A stretch of DNA of 41,812 nucleotides from an uncultured Spirochaetaceae bacterium (GTDB lineage: Bacteria; Spirochaetota; Spirochaetia; Sphaerochaetales; Sphaerochaetaceae), in assembly GCA_944392975.1 (NCBI GenBank), contig CALXYN010000018.1:1-41812 (forward strand), read 5' to 3'. A program made the translations under genes and the position numbers. Every line of letters starts with the position of its first letter. Within the stretch, counting starts at the first letter, position 1. Positions 17,034 through 26,397 of the stretch are shown here, piece by piece. Below the pieces are notes generated by a model. It saw only the letters and a program-made list of their open reading frames with translations. It was not told where the DNA came from and ran no database searches.

Positions 17034-17432
17034 TTACCAGATTGTGCAGAGAAGCTCACCGCCGACCTTGGCCTCTTTGGCCTTCTTGCCAGTGATGACT
17101 CCTGTAGAAGAAGAGACAACCACGACACCGATTCCGTTGTATACGGATGGCATATCCTTATAACCGCAATATACACGGCGGCCAGGTGTGGAGACACGCT
17201 TGAGGCCATGAAGTACAGGAGACTGATCATCACCGTACTTGAGGAAGATGCGGATGTATGTCACATCATCCTTTGTGACCTTCTTGAAATTCTTGATGAA
17301 GCCCTCGTTCTTAAGAATCTTGATAATCTGAAGCTTAAGATTGGAGGCTGTCACATCCACTTTTTCATGCTTTGCCTGACTAGCATTTCTGATTTTAGTC
17401 AGCATATCTGCAATTGGATCACTAACTGCCAT
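17034..17432 (-). CDS. rpsH: 30S ribosomal protein S8
   Basis: S8 organises the central domain of 16S rRNA, and in E. coli it represses the spc operon by binding the rplE region. The 132-residue product has the [13 protein letters not shown] start at 5-17 and the C-terminal STSTG-type loop ([15 protein letters not shown]). Whether spc autoregulation exists here is not visible. The neighbours are rpsN and rplF. Confidence 0.97.
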   Translation of the reverse strand: MAVSDPIADMLTKIRNASQAKHEKVDVTASNLKLQIIKILKNEGFIKNFKKVTKDDVTYIRIFLKYGDDQSPVLHGLKRVSTPGRRVYCGYKDMPSVYNGIGVVVVSSSTGVITGKKAKEAKVGGELLCTIW

Positions 17433-17441
17433 ACTTCACTC

Positions 17442-17627
17442 CTACCAGCTCGACTTCGTTACGCCAGGGATCTGGCCTTCGCTAGCCAGCTTCCTGAAGC
17501 AGATCCTGCACATGTCAAACTGGCGCATATATCCACGCGGGCGTCCACAGATTCTACAGCGGTTGTACCTGCGTGTGGAGAACTTAGGCTCCTTTTTTGA
17601 CTTTACGATAAGTGACGTCTTTGCCAT
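17442..17627 (-). CDS. rpsN: 30S ribosomal protein S14, zinc-binding short form
   Basis: At 61 residues this is the short type-Z S14, with the zinc ribbon Cys24, Cys27, Cys40 and Cys43 (RCRICGRP and MCRICFRK). It ends with the typical [11 protein letters not shown]. With the zinc-type L36 also present in this unit, the cell relies on Zn forms at this locus; a zinc-free paralogue could exist elsewhere. Confidence 0.96.
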   Translation of the reverse strand: MAKTSLIVKSKKEPKFSTRRYNRCRICGRPRGYMRQFDMCRICFRKLASEGQIPGVTKSSW

Positions 17628-17638
17628 CTATAAGCTCC

Positions 17639-18199
17639 TTATTTTGCAGCGAACGGCATCCCGAGAGCCTTGAGAAGAGCATAGCCCTGCTCATCGTTCT
17701 GAGCTGTCGTAACGATAGCGACGTTGAGGCCGCTGATCCTCTCAATCTTGTCATAATCGATTTCAGGGAAAATGATCTGCTCAGTAATACCGAGAGAGTA
17801 GTTTCCGTGACCATCGAATGCATTAGGGTTTACACCCCTGAAGTCCTTAACACGTGGGAGTGCGATGCAGATGAGGCGCTCAAGGAAATACCACATGTTA
17901 TCTCCCCTGAGAGTAACCATTGCACCAATCTCCTGTCCCTCACGAACCTTGAAGTTAGCGATGGACTTGCGTGCCTTAGTCTTCACGACATGCTGACCAG
18001 TAATCTGCTCAAGCTCCTTAACTGCTGCATCCAGAAGCTTCTTGTTTGTTGTAGCCTCGCCTACACCCACAGAAACCGTGATCTTCTCGATTTTTGGGAT
18101 CTGCATGCAAGACTTAAAACCGAAGTCCTTCATCAGCTGAGGTGCTACTGTCTCTGTGTACTTCTTCTTGAAATTTGGTACGAATTTCTCTTCTGCCAT
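17639..18199 (-). CDS. rplE: 50S ribosomal protein L5
   Basis: L5 binds 5S rRNA and contacts P-site tRNA. The 186 residues include [19 protein letters not shown] at about 22-40, the [23 protein letters not shown] segment, and the C-terminal [11 protein letters not shown] region. An upstream in-frame start at 18253 would lie inside rplX and add an arginine-rich 18 residues; the ATG at 18199, one base after the rplX stop, gives the normal length. Confidence 0.97.
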   Translation of the reverse strand: MAEEKFVPNFKKKYTETVAPQLMKDFGFKSCMQIPKIEKITVSVGVGEATTNKKLLDAAVKELEQITGQHVVKTKARKSIANFKVREGQEIGAMVTLRGDNMWYFLERLICIALPRVKDFRGVNPNAFDGHGNYSLGITEQIIFPEIDYDKIERISGLNVAIVTTAQNDEQGYALLKALGMPFAAK

Positions 18200-18200
18200 A

Positions 18201-18500
18201 TCAGAGCACCTCTCCTGTCTTCTTTGCATAGCGGATCTTCTTGCCGTTCTCAATCCTGTATCCTACTCTGGACACCTTGTCCTTTGAGACAAGCTGAACA
18301 TTAGAAACGTGGATTGGAGCTTCGACTTCCATGATGCCGCCCTTATCCTGGGCATTTCTCTTCTTCATGGTCTTTGAAACCATGTTGACACCCTGGACGA
18401 TGACCCTCTCTGTCTCTGGGTCAATCTGAACGATCTTGCCGGTACGGCCCTTATCCTTTCCGGCAATGACCTTGACTGTGTCATTTTTCTTCAGTCTCAT
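18201..18500 (-). CDS. rplX: 50S ribosomal protein L24
   Basis: L24 is an early assembly protein at the tunnel exit. The 99-residue product has the KOW motif [19 protein letters not shown] at 4-22, and [13 protein letters not shown] and [12 protein letters not shown] further on. This matches the bacterial family in length. It sits between rplN and rplE with gaps of nine and one base. Confidence 0.97.
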   Translation of the reverse strand: MRLKKNDTVKVIAGKDKGRTGKIVQIDPETERVIVQGVNMVSKTMKKRNAQDKGGIMEVEAPIHVSNVQLVSKDKVSRVGYRIENGKKIRYAKKTGEVL

Positions 18501-18509
18501 ACAGAACTC

Positions 18510-18875
18510 CTACAACACTTCCGGCGCGAGTGAAACAATCTTCATATAGTTTTCGCGAAGCTCTCTCGCGACTGGTCCGAAGATGCGCTTACCGCGCGGG
18601 TTATTGTTGGCATCAATGACTACGCATGCGTTGTCATCGAACCTGATATAGGTACCGTCAGGTCTGCGGTATTCCTTCTTTGTACGAACGACGACTGCCT
18701 TGAGCACATCGCCCTTCTTGATTGCTCCGTTCGGGAGAGCGTCCTTGACTGCCACAACGATGATATCACCTACTCCGGCAACGTATCTGTGGCTACCGCC
18801 GAGAACCTTGATGCACTGAACACGCTTTGCACCACTGTTATCTGCGACGTTGAGATATGTCTGCATCTGTATCAT
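18510..18875 (-). CDS. rplN: 50S ribosomal protein L14
   Basis: L14 takes part in inter-subunit bridges and binds the assembly factor RsfS. The 121 residues start [19 protein letters not shown], with the family motif [18 protein letters not shown] near 72-89 and the end [16 protein letters not shown]. It opens the spc section directly after rpsQ, 12 bases away, with no sign of a separate promoter. Confidence 0.97.
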   Translation of the reverse strand: MIQMQTYLNVADNSGAKRVQCIKVLGGSHRYVAGVGDIIVVAVKDALPNGAIKKGDVLKAVVVRTKKEYRRPDGTYIRFDDNACVVIDANNNPRGKRIFGPVARELRENYMKIVSLAPEVL

Positions 18876-18887
18876 GGCGATTCTCCT

Positions 18888-19139
18888 TTAGCGTGCCTTC
18901 TCGACGATCTCTTCGAGACGCCAGCACTTATCTTTTGAAAGGTGGCGGCATTCTACAACACGTACAGTGTCTCCGATATGAGCTTCGTTGTTCTCATCGT
19001 GTGCCTTCACCTTCTTCGTCGAGACAACGTACTTCTTGTAAATCGGATGAAGAGTTCTGCCCGAGATTGCAACAACGATAGTCTTATCCATCTTGTCGCT
19101 GACGACGAGCCCTGTCATTTTCTTCTTGTTCGCTTCCAT
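18888..19139 (-). CDS. rpsQ: 30S ribosomal protein S17
   Basis: S17 is a primary 16S rRNA-binding protein with an OB fold. The 83 residues contain [14 protein letters not shown] at 10-23, the [18 protein letters not shown] segment, and [18 protein letters not shown] near 57-74. The length is usual. It starts 14 bases after rpmC. Confidence 0.96.
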   Translation of the reverse strand: MEANKKKMTGLVVSDKMDKTIVVAISGRTLHPIYKKYVVSTKKVKAHDENNEAHIGDTVRVVECRHLSKDKCWRLEEIVEKAR

Positions 19140-19153
19140 TTTCCGTGCCTCTC

Positions 19154-19366
19154 TTACTTATCTCCGCCGTTCTTCGCAATACCGATATCTATAGCATGAA
19201 TACGGGTATTGAGACGGGCGATATCCCTTCTGGTTGTCCTGAGGAGCATTGGGTTATCGAGATGCCCGAGGACCTTCTGCAGCCTGAGATCCACCAGTTC
19301 CTTCCTGAGCTTGTCGCGCTCTGCCTCAAGCTCCTTGTAACTGAGATTCTTATAAGACTTCTTCAT
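19154..19366 (-). CDS. rpmC: 50S ribosomal protein L29
   Basis: L29 lies at the tunnel exit and forms part of the docking site for trigger factor and SRP. The 70-residue helical hairpin has [20 protein letters not shown] at 8-27 and the diagnostic [12 protein letters not shown] at 45-56. It begins three bases after the rplP stop codon. Confidence 0.95.
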   Translation of the reverse strand: MKKSYKNLSYKELEAERDKLRKELVDLRLQKVLGHLDNPMLLRTTRRDIARLNTRIHAIDIGIAKNGGDK

Positions 19367-19369
19367 AAA

Positions 19370-19786
19370 TTACTCCATATCCGAGCGGACGACGAACCTT
19401 GTCTTGATCGGAAGCTTGGAAGCTGCGAGAGCAAGAGCCTCTCTTGCAAGCTGCTCATCAACGCCACCCATCTCGAACATGATGGCTCCGGTCTTAACGA
19501 CTGCGACCCATCCCTCAGGATTTCCCTTTCCATTACCCTGCCTTGTTTCTGCAGGCTTCTTTGTATACGGCATATCCGGGTAGATACGGATCCATACCTT
19601 ACCACCACGCTTTACGTGACGAGTCATAGCGACACGGGCAGCCTCAATCTGGCGGTTTGTAATCCACCTAGGCTCAGTAGCCATGAGTCCATACTCGCCG
19701 AAAGCAAGTGTATTTCCTCTGTGTGCAACGCCATTGCGTTCGCCGCGCTGCTTCTTCCTGAACTTTATTCTCTTAGGACTAAGCAT
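19370..19786 (-). CDS. rplP: 50S ribosomal protein L16
   Basis: L16 shapes the A-site region of the 50S subunit. The 138 residues show [15 protein letters not shown], then [21 protein letters not shown]-type residues around 29-50, and RVGKGKG-like residues where this protein reads [16 protein letters not shown]. Both ends are normal. It lies three bases after rpsC. Confidence 0.97.
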   Translation of the reverse strand: MLSPKRIKFRKKQRGERNGVAHRGNTLAFGEYGLMATEPRWITNRQIEAARVAMTRHVKRGGKVWIRIYPDMPYTKKPAETRQGNGKGNPEGWVAVVKTGAIMFEMGGVDEQLAREALALAASKLPIKTRFVVRSDME

Positions 19787-19789
19787 TTA

Positions 19790-20500
19790 TCAGCTCCTTG
19801 CCTCAGCTTCTGTAGCTGTCTTCTTCTTTACAAGAGTACCGACAGTATCATCCTCAGCCTTGTTGTGGTCATAGATCTCACCATTGAAGACCCAAACCTT
19901 TACACCAATACAGCCGAATGTTGTGTGTGCCGTTGCTGTGCCATAGTCGATGTCTGCACGGAGAGTATGAAGAGGAACGCGTCCTTCCTTCATCCACTCT
20001 GTTCTCTTCATCTCTGCACCACCAAGACGGCCTGAGCACTGGATCTTGATACCCTGAACTCCACCATTCATTGCTCTGGAGATTGCATTCTTGAGTGCAC
20101 GGCGGAATGCACCGCGATTCTCAAGCTGGCGAGCGATGCTCTGAGCAATAAGCTGTGCGTCACACTCTGCCTTCTTAATCTCTCTGATCTTGATCTGGAC
20201 TTTCTTCTCAGTGAGCTTCTGAATCTTTTCACAGAGCTTCTCGACATTAGCTCCCTTTGCACCAATGATGATACCAGGGCGGGCTGTGCCTACAACGAGA
20301 GTGATGCGTCCGGGCTTGCGGATGATCTCCACATCGCTGATCTCTGCGCCTGAGACCTCAGGAGCTGCAAGAAGTGCCTTCCTGAGTTTGAGATCCTCAT
20401 GAAGTGTGTCCCTGTACTCCCTGGGATCTACATACCATTTTGATTCCCAGGTCTTGTTTACGCCTAATCTAAGTCCGATTGGATTAACTTTCTGGCCCAT
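19790..20500 (-). CDS. rpsC: 30S ribosomal protein S3
   Basis: S3 lines the mRNA entry tunnel. The product has 236 residues from the ATG at 20500, beginning [13 protein letters not shown], with the type-2 KH domain around 60-100 ([12 protein letters not shown]) and the C-terminal [16 protein letters not shown] segment near 150-166. The open frame continues upstream to 20587, but that extension lies within rplV. The chosen start overlaps the rplV stop by one base (TAATG), which supports it. Confidence 0.97.
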   Translation of the reverse strand: MGQKVNPIGLRLGVNKTWESKWYVDPREYRDTLHEDLKLRKALLAAPEVSGAEISDVEIIRKPGRITLVVGTARPGIIIGAKGANVEKLCEKIQKLTEKKVQIKIREIKKAECDAQLIAQSIARQLENRGAFRRALKNAISRAMNGGVQGIKIQCSGRLGGAEMKRTEWMKEGRVPLHTLRADIDYGTATAHTTFGCIGVKVWVFNGEIYDHNKAEDDTVGTLVKKKTATEAEARS

Positions 20501-20856
20501 TATCTTCCCACCTTCTCGTCTACTACGACAGTGATATGACTCATCCTTCTGAGAAGGATATCGCGCTTTCCATGGGAACGCGGCCATACTCTCTTGAGCC
20601 TCGGACCATCATCGATCTTGAGTTCCGAAACGAAGAGCGAATCCTCATCCAGCATCCTATTCTGGTTAAGTGCATTGGCACCTGCGGACTTAAGAACCTT
20701 GTGTATGAGCCTTGCACCCTTCTGAGGCATAGCCTCGAGAATGGCAACAGCCTCCGTATAGCCCTTGCCACGAACAAGGTTCGCAACCGGACGTACCTTG
20801 GAAGGAGACACCAGAAGATACTTGGCAACTGCTTTATAACCTTTCTTAGTTTCCAT
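20500..20856 (-). CDS. rplV: 50S ribosomal protein L22
   Basis: L22 reaches into the peptide exit tunnel and is a site of macrolide resistance. The 118 residues have [21 protein letters not shown] at about 16-36, [14 protein letters not shown], and the loop with [14 protein letters not shown] near 84-97. The tunnel-tip region has no obvious insertion or deletion by eye. It is 12 bases after rpsS. Confidence 0.97.
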   Translation of the reverse strand: METKKGYKAVAKYLLVSPSKVRPVANLVRGKGYTEAVAILEAMPQKGARLIHKVLKSAGANALNQNRMLDEDSLFVSELKIDDGPRLKRVWPRSHGKRDILLRRMSHITVVVDEKVGR

Positions 20857-20868
20857 CGCTTTTACCTT

Positions 20869-21141
20869 TTACTTACCCGACTTATCGGATGCATGACCGC
20901 GGAAGATGCGTGTAGGTGCGAACTCACCGAGCTTGTGGCCTACAAGGTTTTCTGTCACATAGACAGGAACCCATGTCTTTCCGTTGTAAACAGAGATTGT
21001 CTGTCCAACCATCTCCGGGATGACCGTAGAGCTACGGGAGTAGGTCTTGATCATCTGCTTCTGACCAGTCTTATTCGATTCCATGACCCTCTTAAGAAGT
21101 TTAGCTTCAATAAAAGGACCTTTCTTGATTGACCTTGCCAC
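20869..21141 (-). CDS. rpsS: 30S ribosomal protein S19
   Basis: S19 works with S13 in the 30S head. The 90-residue product opens [16 protein letters not shown] and contains [20 protein letters not shown] at 36-55 and [12 protein letters not shown] near 67-78. These are all standard S19 elements. It follows rplB with 12 bases between. Confidence 0.97.
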   Translation of the reverse strand: MARSIKKGPFIEAKLLKRVMESNKTGQKQMIKTYSRSSTVIPEMVGQTISVYNGKTWVPVYVTENLVGHKLGEFAPTRIFRGHASDKSGK

Positions 21142-21153
21142 TTTCTACTCCTA

Positions 21154-21978
21154 CTACTTGCGTCTCTTAACAATGAAGCTGTTAGACGGCTTCTTCTTCG
21201 AACGGGTCTTACCACCCTTGGTCGGCTTGCCCCATGGTGTGACAGGATGGCGTCCAGCTGCTGTCTTACCTTCACCACCTCCATGTGGATGGTCGATTGG
21301 GTTCATGACAACACCTCTTACCTTTGGTCTCTTTCCGAGATGTCTTGAAGCACCTGCCTTACCGAGTGAAACGTTCATATGGTCTTCGTTTCCAAGAACA
21401 CCGAGTGTAGCGTAGCACTCGCCGAAAACCATTCTCATCTCACCTGATGGGAGACGAAGTGTGACATAGTCACCTTCCTTAGCAACAATTGAAGCGCTCA
21501 GACCTGCAGAGCGAACAAGCTGTCCACCACGGCCGAGATTAAGCTCTACATTGTGCACGTTCATACCAAGTGGGATGTTCTTCAGTGGAAGAGCATTGCC
21601 AACAGTGAGAGGAGCTGTAGGTCCAGAAACGATTGTTGTACCTACGCTGATTCCCTTTGGTGCGAGGATGTAGCGCTTCTCACCATCCTTGTAGAATACA
21701 AGAGCGATGTTTACGCTTCTATTTGGATCATACTCGATTGTCTTTACAACGCCTGGAACACCATACTTGTCGCGGCGGAAATCAATCACCCTGTATGCCC
21801 TCTTATGTCCACCGCCACGGCGACGTACACTCACGCGACCGAAATTATCGCGGCCAGCATGCTTGTGGAGGTTCTTTGTAAGGGACTTCTCCGGCTTATC
21901 AGTCGTGATCTCGGAGCGAACGAGAACGATTCTCTGGCGGAGACCAGGAGTATTTGGTTTATATTTCTTAAGAGCCAT
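21154..21978 (-). CDS. rplB: 50S ribosomal protein L2
   Basis: L2 is needed for subunit joining and peptidyl-transferase activity. The 274 residues include [14 protein letters not shown] at 54-67, the functionally important C-terminal [16 protein letters not shown] segment near 223-238 with the conserved histidine, and the basic end SFIVKRRK. The length is that of the family. Confidence 0.97.
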   Translation of the reverse strand: MALKKYKPNTPGLRQRIVLVRSEITTDKPEKSLTKNLHKHAGRDNFGRVSVRRRGGGHKRAYRVIDFRRDKYGVPGVVKTIEYDPNRSVNIALVFYKDGEKRYILAPKGISVGTTIVSGPTAPLTVGNALPLKNIPLGMNVHNVELNLGRGGQLVRSAGLSASIVAKEGDYVTLRLPSGEMRMVFGECYATLGVLGNEDHMNVSLGKAGASRHLGKRPKVRGVVMNPIDHPHGGGEGKTAAGRHPVTPWGKPTKGGKTRSKKKPSNSFIVKRRK

Positions 21979-21992
21979 TTTTCCTTATCTCC

Positions 21993-22295
21993 TTATACAC
22001 TCTCGATGGCCTGGATCGACTGTCCCTTGGCCAGGGTCACAATTGCTTTCTTCCAGGAAGGTGTGTATCCCTTGATGTATCCACCCTTTCCTCTGGAGAA
22101 CTTCGGCTTTCCGCCGATATTCATAACGTTGCACTTCACGCAGTCAACCTTGAAGATTTCCTTCACAGCTGCCATGATCTCATACTTATTAGCTGCCGGA
22201 TCGACGCGGAAGGTATATTTCTTGCACTCGCCTTCACGTGCGATATTCGACTTCTCGCTGAGAACTGGTGCAATGATTACTCTATCTGCTCTCAT
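21993..22295 (-). CDS. rplW: 50S ribosomal protein L23
   Basis: L23 surrounds the tunnel exit and binds trigger factor. The product has 100 residues from the ATG at 22295, beginning MRADRVIIAPVLSEKSN, and carries YTFRVDPAANKYEIMAAVKE around 27-46 and KVDCVKCNVMN. The frame is open upstream to 22421, but that part overlaps rplD and is unlike L23. An AGGAGAG just before 22295 supports the shorter form. Confidence 0.96.
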   Translation of the reverse strand: MRADRVIIAPVLSEKSNIAREGECKKYTFRVDPAANKYEIMAAVKEIFKVDCVKCNVMNIGGKPKFSRGKGGYIKGYTPSWKKAIVTLAKGQSIQAIESV

Positions 22296-22305
22296 ACGTC
22301 TCTCC

Positions 22306-22935
22306 TTACCTCTCACCATAGAAGCTATTGAGATTAGAAGCCGCGCCCTTGAGGAGCAGGATCTTCTTCCCATAGAGAAGCTCTTTTGCTGAGAGCTTGT
22401 CATAAGCCTGTACATGAACATTCGGAATGTTTCTTGCAGCGCGGCGAATCATAGTGTCATCATCCTTCATGATGATGAGTGTGCGCTCCTTGTTTACTCC
22501 GAAAGCCTTTACGATGCTGACGATATCCTTTGTCTTTCCGCTCTCACTTGTGAAGTCATCCACAACAACGAGTCTCTCTTCCTGGATTCCAAGTGTGAGA
22601 AGGCTCTTCATTGCAAGTCTCTTCACCTTCTTCGGAAGTGAATAGGAGTAATCTCTTGGCTTTGGTCCGAAGATTGTACCACCACCAACTGCAATCGGGG
22701 ACTTCTTGTCACCACGTCTTGCATTACCTGTTCCCTTCTGCTTATAAGGCTTCGTGTTGCTGTAGTTCACTTCAGCACGAGTCTTCGTGCAGGCCGTTCC
22801 GACACGGCGATTAGCAAGCTCGTTCCTTATGGCATGGTAGATCGAACCTGTAGATACCTCTACGTTGAATACGGCATCGTTAAGCTCGATTGTTCCATTT
22901 TCCTTTCCATTGATGGAAAAAACTTTCTGTTCCAT
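22306..22935 (-). CDS. rplD: 50S ribosomal protein L4
   Basis: L4 has a loop in the exit tunnel; in E. coli it also represses its own S10 operon at a leader RNA. The 209 residues contain the loop with KPYKQKGTGNARRGDKKSP near 63-81 and GGGTIFGPKPRDYSY near 83-97, both intact. The long tuf leader might be a target for such control here, but no L4 site can be recognised. Confidence 0.96.
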   Translation of the reverse strand: MEQKVFSINGKENGTIELNDAVFNVEVSTGSIYHAIRNELANRRVGTACTKTRAEVNYSNTKPYKQKGTGNARRGDKKSPIAVGGGTIFGPKPRDYSYSLPKKVKRLAMKSLLTLGIQEERLVVVDDFTSESGKTKDIVSIVKAFGVNKERTLIIMKDDDTMIRRAARNIPNVHVQAYDKLSAKELLYGKKILLLKGAASNLNSFYGER

Positions 22936-22947
22936 AGTCTCTGCCTC

Positions 22948-23568
22948 TTACTTCTTCACCGCTTTTCTGACGACTACAGTGCTCTGAGCAGGGCCAGGAA
23001 TAGCGCCCTTCACCATAAGAACCTGCATCTCGCTGTCTACAGCGACGACCTTCAGATTAAGTACAGTTGTCTTCACATTGCCCATGTGGCCAGCCATACG
23101 ATGGCCTTTGAACGTATGAGACGGAGTCGATGACATTGCCGTACCACCAAGGTCCCTGTGGAACTTAGAGCCATGAGTTGCCCTACCGCCGCCGAAGCCA
23201 TAGCGCTTCATGCCGCCCTGGTAACCCTTACCCTTTGATGTACCGGTGACATCAACGAACGTCACATCTTTGAAGAGATCCACACCAAGAACGTCACCAA
23301 CATTAACCTCGTTGTCATAATCCCTGAATTCCATCACGGTCTGACTCGGAGCGGTGATGTCCTTGAACTGTCCGGCGAATGGTTTTGTTGTCTGGCTCTT
23401 CTTCTTTACGCCAGTTCCCAGCACTGCTGCTGAGTAGCCATTCTTCTCCTCGGTCCTGTTTGCGATGACTACGTTGTCCTCTATTTTGATAACAGTCACA
23501 GGGGTAAGTCTGCCATTAGCGTCAAACACCTGTGTCATTCCAACTTTTTTGCCGATAAGCCCTAACAT
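22948..23568 (-). CDS. rplC: 50S ribosomal protein L3
   Basis: L3 is among the first proteins to bind 23S rRNA. The 206 residues begin [19 protein letters not shown] and hold [17 protein letters not shown]-type residues near 111-127 and [10 protein letters not shown] at about 131-140, with the glutamine of [18 protein letters not shown] nearby. It lies 14 bases after rpsJ. Confidence 0.97.
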   Translation of the reverse strand: MLGLIGKKVGMTQVFDANGRLTPVTVIKIEDNVVIANRTEEKNGYSAAVLGTGVKKKSQTTKPFAGQFKDITAPSQTVMEFRDYDNEVNVGDVLGVDLFKDVTFVDVTGTSKGKGYQGGMKRYGFGGGRATHGSKFHRDLGGTAMSSTPSHTFKGHRMAGHMGNVKTTVLNLKVVAVDSEMQVLMVKGAIPGPAQSTVVVRKAVKK

Positions 23569-23582
23569 CTCTTACCTCAACT

Positions 23583-23891
23583 TTACTGTCTTATTTCAAC
23601 GTCCACACCTGCAGGGAGTTCAAGTTTCATCAGGGCTTCTACTACCTTCTGCGTGGGATCGAGAATGTCAATCAGTCTCTTGTGTGTTCTCATCTCGAAC
23701 TGTTCGCGACTCTTCTTGTCTACATGTGGCGATCTGAGGACAGTATACCTGTTGATACGAGTCGGGAGAGGTACTGGGCCCGAAACTCTGGCACCCGCCT
23801 TCACAACTGTCTGAACGATTGCCCTGGAACTCTGCTCCACGAGCTCAACGTCAAATCCTCTCAGCTTAACCCGGATTCTTTCATTTGCCAT
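23583..23891 (-). CDS. rpsJ: 30S ribosomal protein S10
   Basis: S10 is a 30S head protein that, as NusE, also joins transcription antitermination complexes. The 102 residues include [20 protein letters not shown] at 5-24, [20 protein letters not shown] near 38-57, and [10 protein letters not shown]. It is the first ribosomal protein gene after tuf, beyond a hairpin in the 61-base gap. Confidence 0.97.
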   Translation of the reverse strand: MANERIRVKLRGFDVELVEQSSRAIVQTVVKAGARVSGPVPLPTRINRYTVLRSPHVDKKSREQFEMRTHKRLIDILDPTQKVVEALMKLELPAGVDVEIRQ

Positions 23892-23906
23892 TTTCTAAAA
23901 ATCTCC

Positions 23907-23942
23907 AAAAATCTAATGTCCGCCGGGTTAGTCCCGGCAGAC
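23907..23942 (-). terminator. Partial terminator between tuf and rpsJ
   Basis: On the minus strand GTCTGCCGGG (23942-23933) pairs with CCCGGCGGAC (23927-23918), ten pairs including one T-G, around a five-base loop. ATTAGATTTTT follows. The T run starts some bases late, so read-through is likely. This would let EF-Tu be made in excess over the ribosomal proteins downstream. Confidence 0.55.
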
Positions 23943-23952
23943 TTGAAATTCA

Positions 23953-25143
23953 TTACTCTACGATCTCTGTTACCTGACCGGAAGCAACTGTTCTACCACC
24001 TTCACGAATAGCGAAGCGGAGACCCTTGTCCATAGCAACCGGGTGAATCAGGTCGACATTGATTGATGTGTGGTCACCAGGCATAACCATTTCCTTTCCT
24101 TCTGGAAGGTGAACAGTTCCTGTGATATCAGTTGTTCTGAAATAGAACTGTGGTCTGTATCCATCGAAGAATGGGGAGTGTCTACCACCCTCTTCCTTGG
24201 AGAGAACGTATACAGTTCCAACGAACTTCTGGTGAGGTGTGATTGAATTTGGCTTTGCAAGAACCTGACCACGGACAACTTCCTTCTTGTCGATACCGCG
24301 GAGGAGTGCTCCGATGTTATCGCCTGCCTGTCCTTCGTCAAGGATCTTGTTGAACATCTCAACACCTGTAACAACTGTGTTCTGTGTTTCCTTGATACCA
24401 ACAATCTGTACTGGGTCGTTTACGTGAATAACACCGCGCTCTACTCTACCTGTAACAACTGTTCCACGGCCAGAGATTGAGAAGATGTCCTCGATTGGCA
24501 TGAGGAATGGCTGATCAACAGCTCTCTCCGGAAGTGGGATGTAGCTATCCATAGCATCAAGAAGCTCATCGATGCACTTTGTAGCCTCTGGGTTATCCGG
24601 CTGTGTCATAGCAAGGTATGCAGAACCTCTGATAACAGGAGCATTAGCACCATCGAAACCATACTCTGTGAGAAGGTCTCTCATCTCTTCCTCTACGAGG
24701 TCAATGAGCTCTGGGTCATCTACCTGATCGCACTTGTTGATGAATACGATGATTGCTGGAACACCAACCTGGCGAGCAAGGAGAAGGTGCTCTCTTGTCT
24801 GTGCCATAGCGCCATCTGTTGCAGCAACAACGATGATAGCACCATCCATCTGTGCAGCACCTGTGATCATGTTCTTGATGTAGTCAGCGTGGCCCGGGCA
24901 GTCTACGTGTGCGTAGTGTCTGTTCTTGGACTGATACTCAACGTGTCTTGTGTTGATGGTGATACCACGAGCCTTCTCTTCCGGTGCATTGTCAATTGCA
25001 TCGTAAGCAAGGGCCTTGTCACCGAACAGCTTTGCACAATGCATTGTGATTGCAGCTGTAAGGGTGGTCTTGCCGTGGTCGACGTGACCGATCGTACCTA
25101 CGTTTACATGTGGCTTCGTTCTTTCGAATTTTTCCTTAGCCAT
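23953..25143 (-). CDS. tuf: Elongation factor Tu
   Basis: EF-Tu brings aminoacyl-tRNA to the ribosome as a GTP complex. The 396 residues match the family exactly. The P-loop is GHVDHGKT (19-26), the switch region has RGITI at 59-63, and DCPGH (81-85) and NKCD (136-139) complete the G domain. The two beta-barrel domains follow, with RTTDITG and the C-terminal [12 protein letters not shown]. It heads the S10-spc-alpha genes, an arrangement known in spirochaetes. A hairpin of seven base pairs directly precedes its AGGAGG ribosome binding site. Confidence 0.98.
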   Translation of the reverse strand: MAKEKFERTKPHVNVGTIGHVDHGKTTLTAAITMHCAKLFGDKALAYDAIDNAPEEKARGITINTRHVEYQSKNRHYAHVDCPGHADYIKNMITGAAQMDGAIIVVAATDGAMAQTREHLLLARQVGVPAIIVFINKCDQVDDPELIDLVEEEMRDLLTEYGFDGANAPVIRGSAYLAMTQPDNPEATKCIDELLDAMDSYIPLPERAVDQPFLMPIEDIFSISGRGTVVTGRVERGVIHVNDPVQIVGIKETQNTVVTGVEMFNKILDEGQAGDNIGALLRGIDKKEVVRGQVLAKPNSITPHQKFVGTVYVLSKEEGGRHSPFFDGYRPQFYFRTTDITGTVHLPEGKEMVMPGDHTSINVDLIHPVAMDKGLRFAIREGGRTVASGQVTEIVE

Positions 25144-25384
25144 CAGTTCCTCCTTGTGGCCTGTGCCACAAAAAACAAAGATATCTTATAAAGGCCCATG
25201 CCTTTATATTCTCAGAGACAGCTGATTGCGTCAGGAATCAAAGGGTTTCCAGCGGTCGGCAGGTACAAGCCTGACGACAATGGTCATATTTCTAAAAAAG
25301 ACCGGTCCGGAACCACCTTATCGCCATCGGCAATCGGTTTGGCTCTTCTGTCCAACGCACCCCAAAAGGGCATGGTCAGACACC
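25144..25384 (-). promoter_or_regulatory. Long structured 5' leader of the tuf operon
   Basis: About 240 bases separate the promoter from the tuf ATG, and several stems can be drawn by eye on the minus strand. One is a 7-bp pairing (GTCTGAC with GTTGGAC) near 25379-25348. AAGGTGG with an ACC/GGTCTT side is followed by six T, near 25320-25294, and looks like an attenuator. CGTCAGG pairs with CCTGACG across about 25 bases (25278-25225). TATAAAGGC/GCCTTTATA is a perfect 9-bp stem (25208-25187). TTGTGGC/GCCACAA (25171-25154) touches the ribosome binding site. No known riboswitch or ribosomal-protein leader class is recognised. Confidence 0.5.
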
Positions 25385-25390
25385 TTGACT

Positions 25391-25419
25391 AATTTACATA
25401 AACGCAAATTCTTTGTCAA
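25391..25419 (-). promoter_or_regulatory. Promoter of the tuf-S10-spc-alpha unit
   Basis: On the minus strand TTGACA (25419-25414), 17 bases, then TAAATT (25396-25391). A start near 25384 follows. The -35 box is perfect and the region upstream is rich in A/T, including a ten-A run at 25503-25512, which could act as an UP element. Confidence 0.8.
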
Positions 25420-25420
25420 C

Positions 25421-26397
25421 AGTTTTTCATTTCTTTTCAATAAAATAAATTATCTCGGCATTAAAGGTCATGAAACATATCACAGCACATACCAATACAT
25501 GTAAAAAAAAAAGAATTCTTTACGCGCGCGCGTTCAATAAATAGCATTCTGAAAGCGAACTTCTCGGCATGACAAACTTCAAGCCTCTGCAGCAGCTGCA
25601 CCCCGCCCTTCTTTCTATATAAGTAAATTACAAGCACAAGGAAATCAGCTGACGATCCATCAATGCTCGTCCAGGCATTGCTATCTCAGCTCAACACTGA
25701 AGAAGAAAGAAGACTGTATTTATGGAATGTTTTATACAGGCTGTGTGTCCGATGTATTTAGAAAAGCATACGGTAATAGCACTTGCCAAACTGTATATTG
25801 TAATCAGGCACCACCCACACCTTTACACTATTGAACATCTGGAACCACCTTGATGTCGAAATATAAATAATCTTCTCTCCCTGCTCGAAAAAGAAACCTT
25901 CCGAGCAACCATTCTTCATGAATGGATTATCATTCTGCCATAAACCTTCCCAAGTGCTTTTTTCGATGATTGCACTCAGACTATAGAATGCCTGATTACA
26001 AACACTGCAATAATATCATAGATGCAAAACCCAACATCGTTATCATGCTGCCATGACTACATTCAGTTATCGCCCTTTATCGTGATTGACTTTGTGTTAT
26101 TAGGCAATCAGCAGATCTTCTCCAAAGAGTTGAAACTAATCAATGTGCGCCTCAAGAAGGATCATGTAGTACATTTCTGGCCTCTTCTGCTCCTCCGGCA
26201 ATAACTATGCCTAATTCAATCTATGGCTCATTTTCAATCGGCACAATGGCTTGAGATTACCAATTCACTTACTTGTTATTGTATTTGTAAATATTCCTTA
26301 TTTGGACTATATAATTTAATTATAATATCGTACTTAAAAATAAAATGTAAAACCTAATTACTTACATAAGAAATAAATAAGACATTTCATAGAAATA
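25421..26397. other. Intergenic relic region upstream of tuf
   Basis: Nearly 1 kb with no intact gene. It contains a ten-A run (25503-25512), an alternating 12-bp ACGCGCGCGCGT (25522-25533), and short coherent open stretches on both strands: plus 25639-25761, ending in a cysteine/arginine-rich stretch, and minus 25758-26015 and about 26217-26150. Base composition turns very A+T-rich at 26280-26395. These look like pieces of decayed genes; no transposase motif was recognised. Confidence 0.4.
25758..26015 (-). pseudogene. Unrecognised gene fragment with aromatic and cysteine-rich residues
   Basis: The minus strand is open for 85 codons between a TGA (26018-26016) and a TAA (25760-25758). The translation has a zinc-ribbon-like start (YYCSVCNQAFY) and later STWEGLWQND, FFFEQGEKIIYI and VKVWVVPDYNIQFGK, a composition typical of real protein. 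The only ATG (25919) gives 53 residues and has no ribosome binding site, so the piece is probably the end of a lost gene. I cannot assign it to a family. Confidence 0.3.

Noticed and set aside
19145-20035. Long plus-strand open frame of 296 codons opposite rpmC-rplP-rpsC
   Set aside because: It lies wholly antisense to three certain ribosomal protein genes and its cysteine/leucine-rich translation reflects their codons; no ribosome binding site.
25198-25392. Small plus-strand frame inside the tuf leader
   Set aside because: No ribosome binding site, antisense to the structured leader, and no recognisable protein features.
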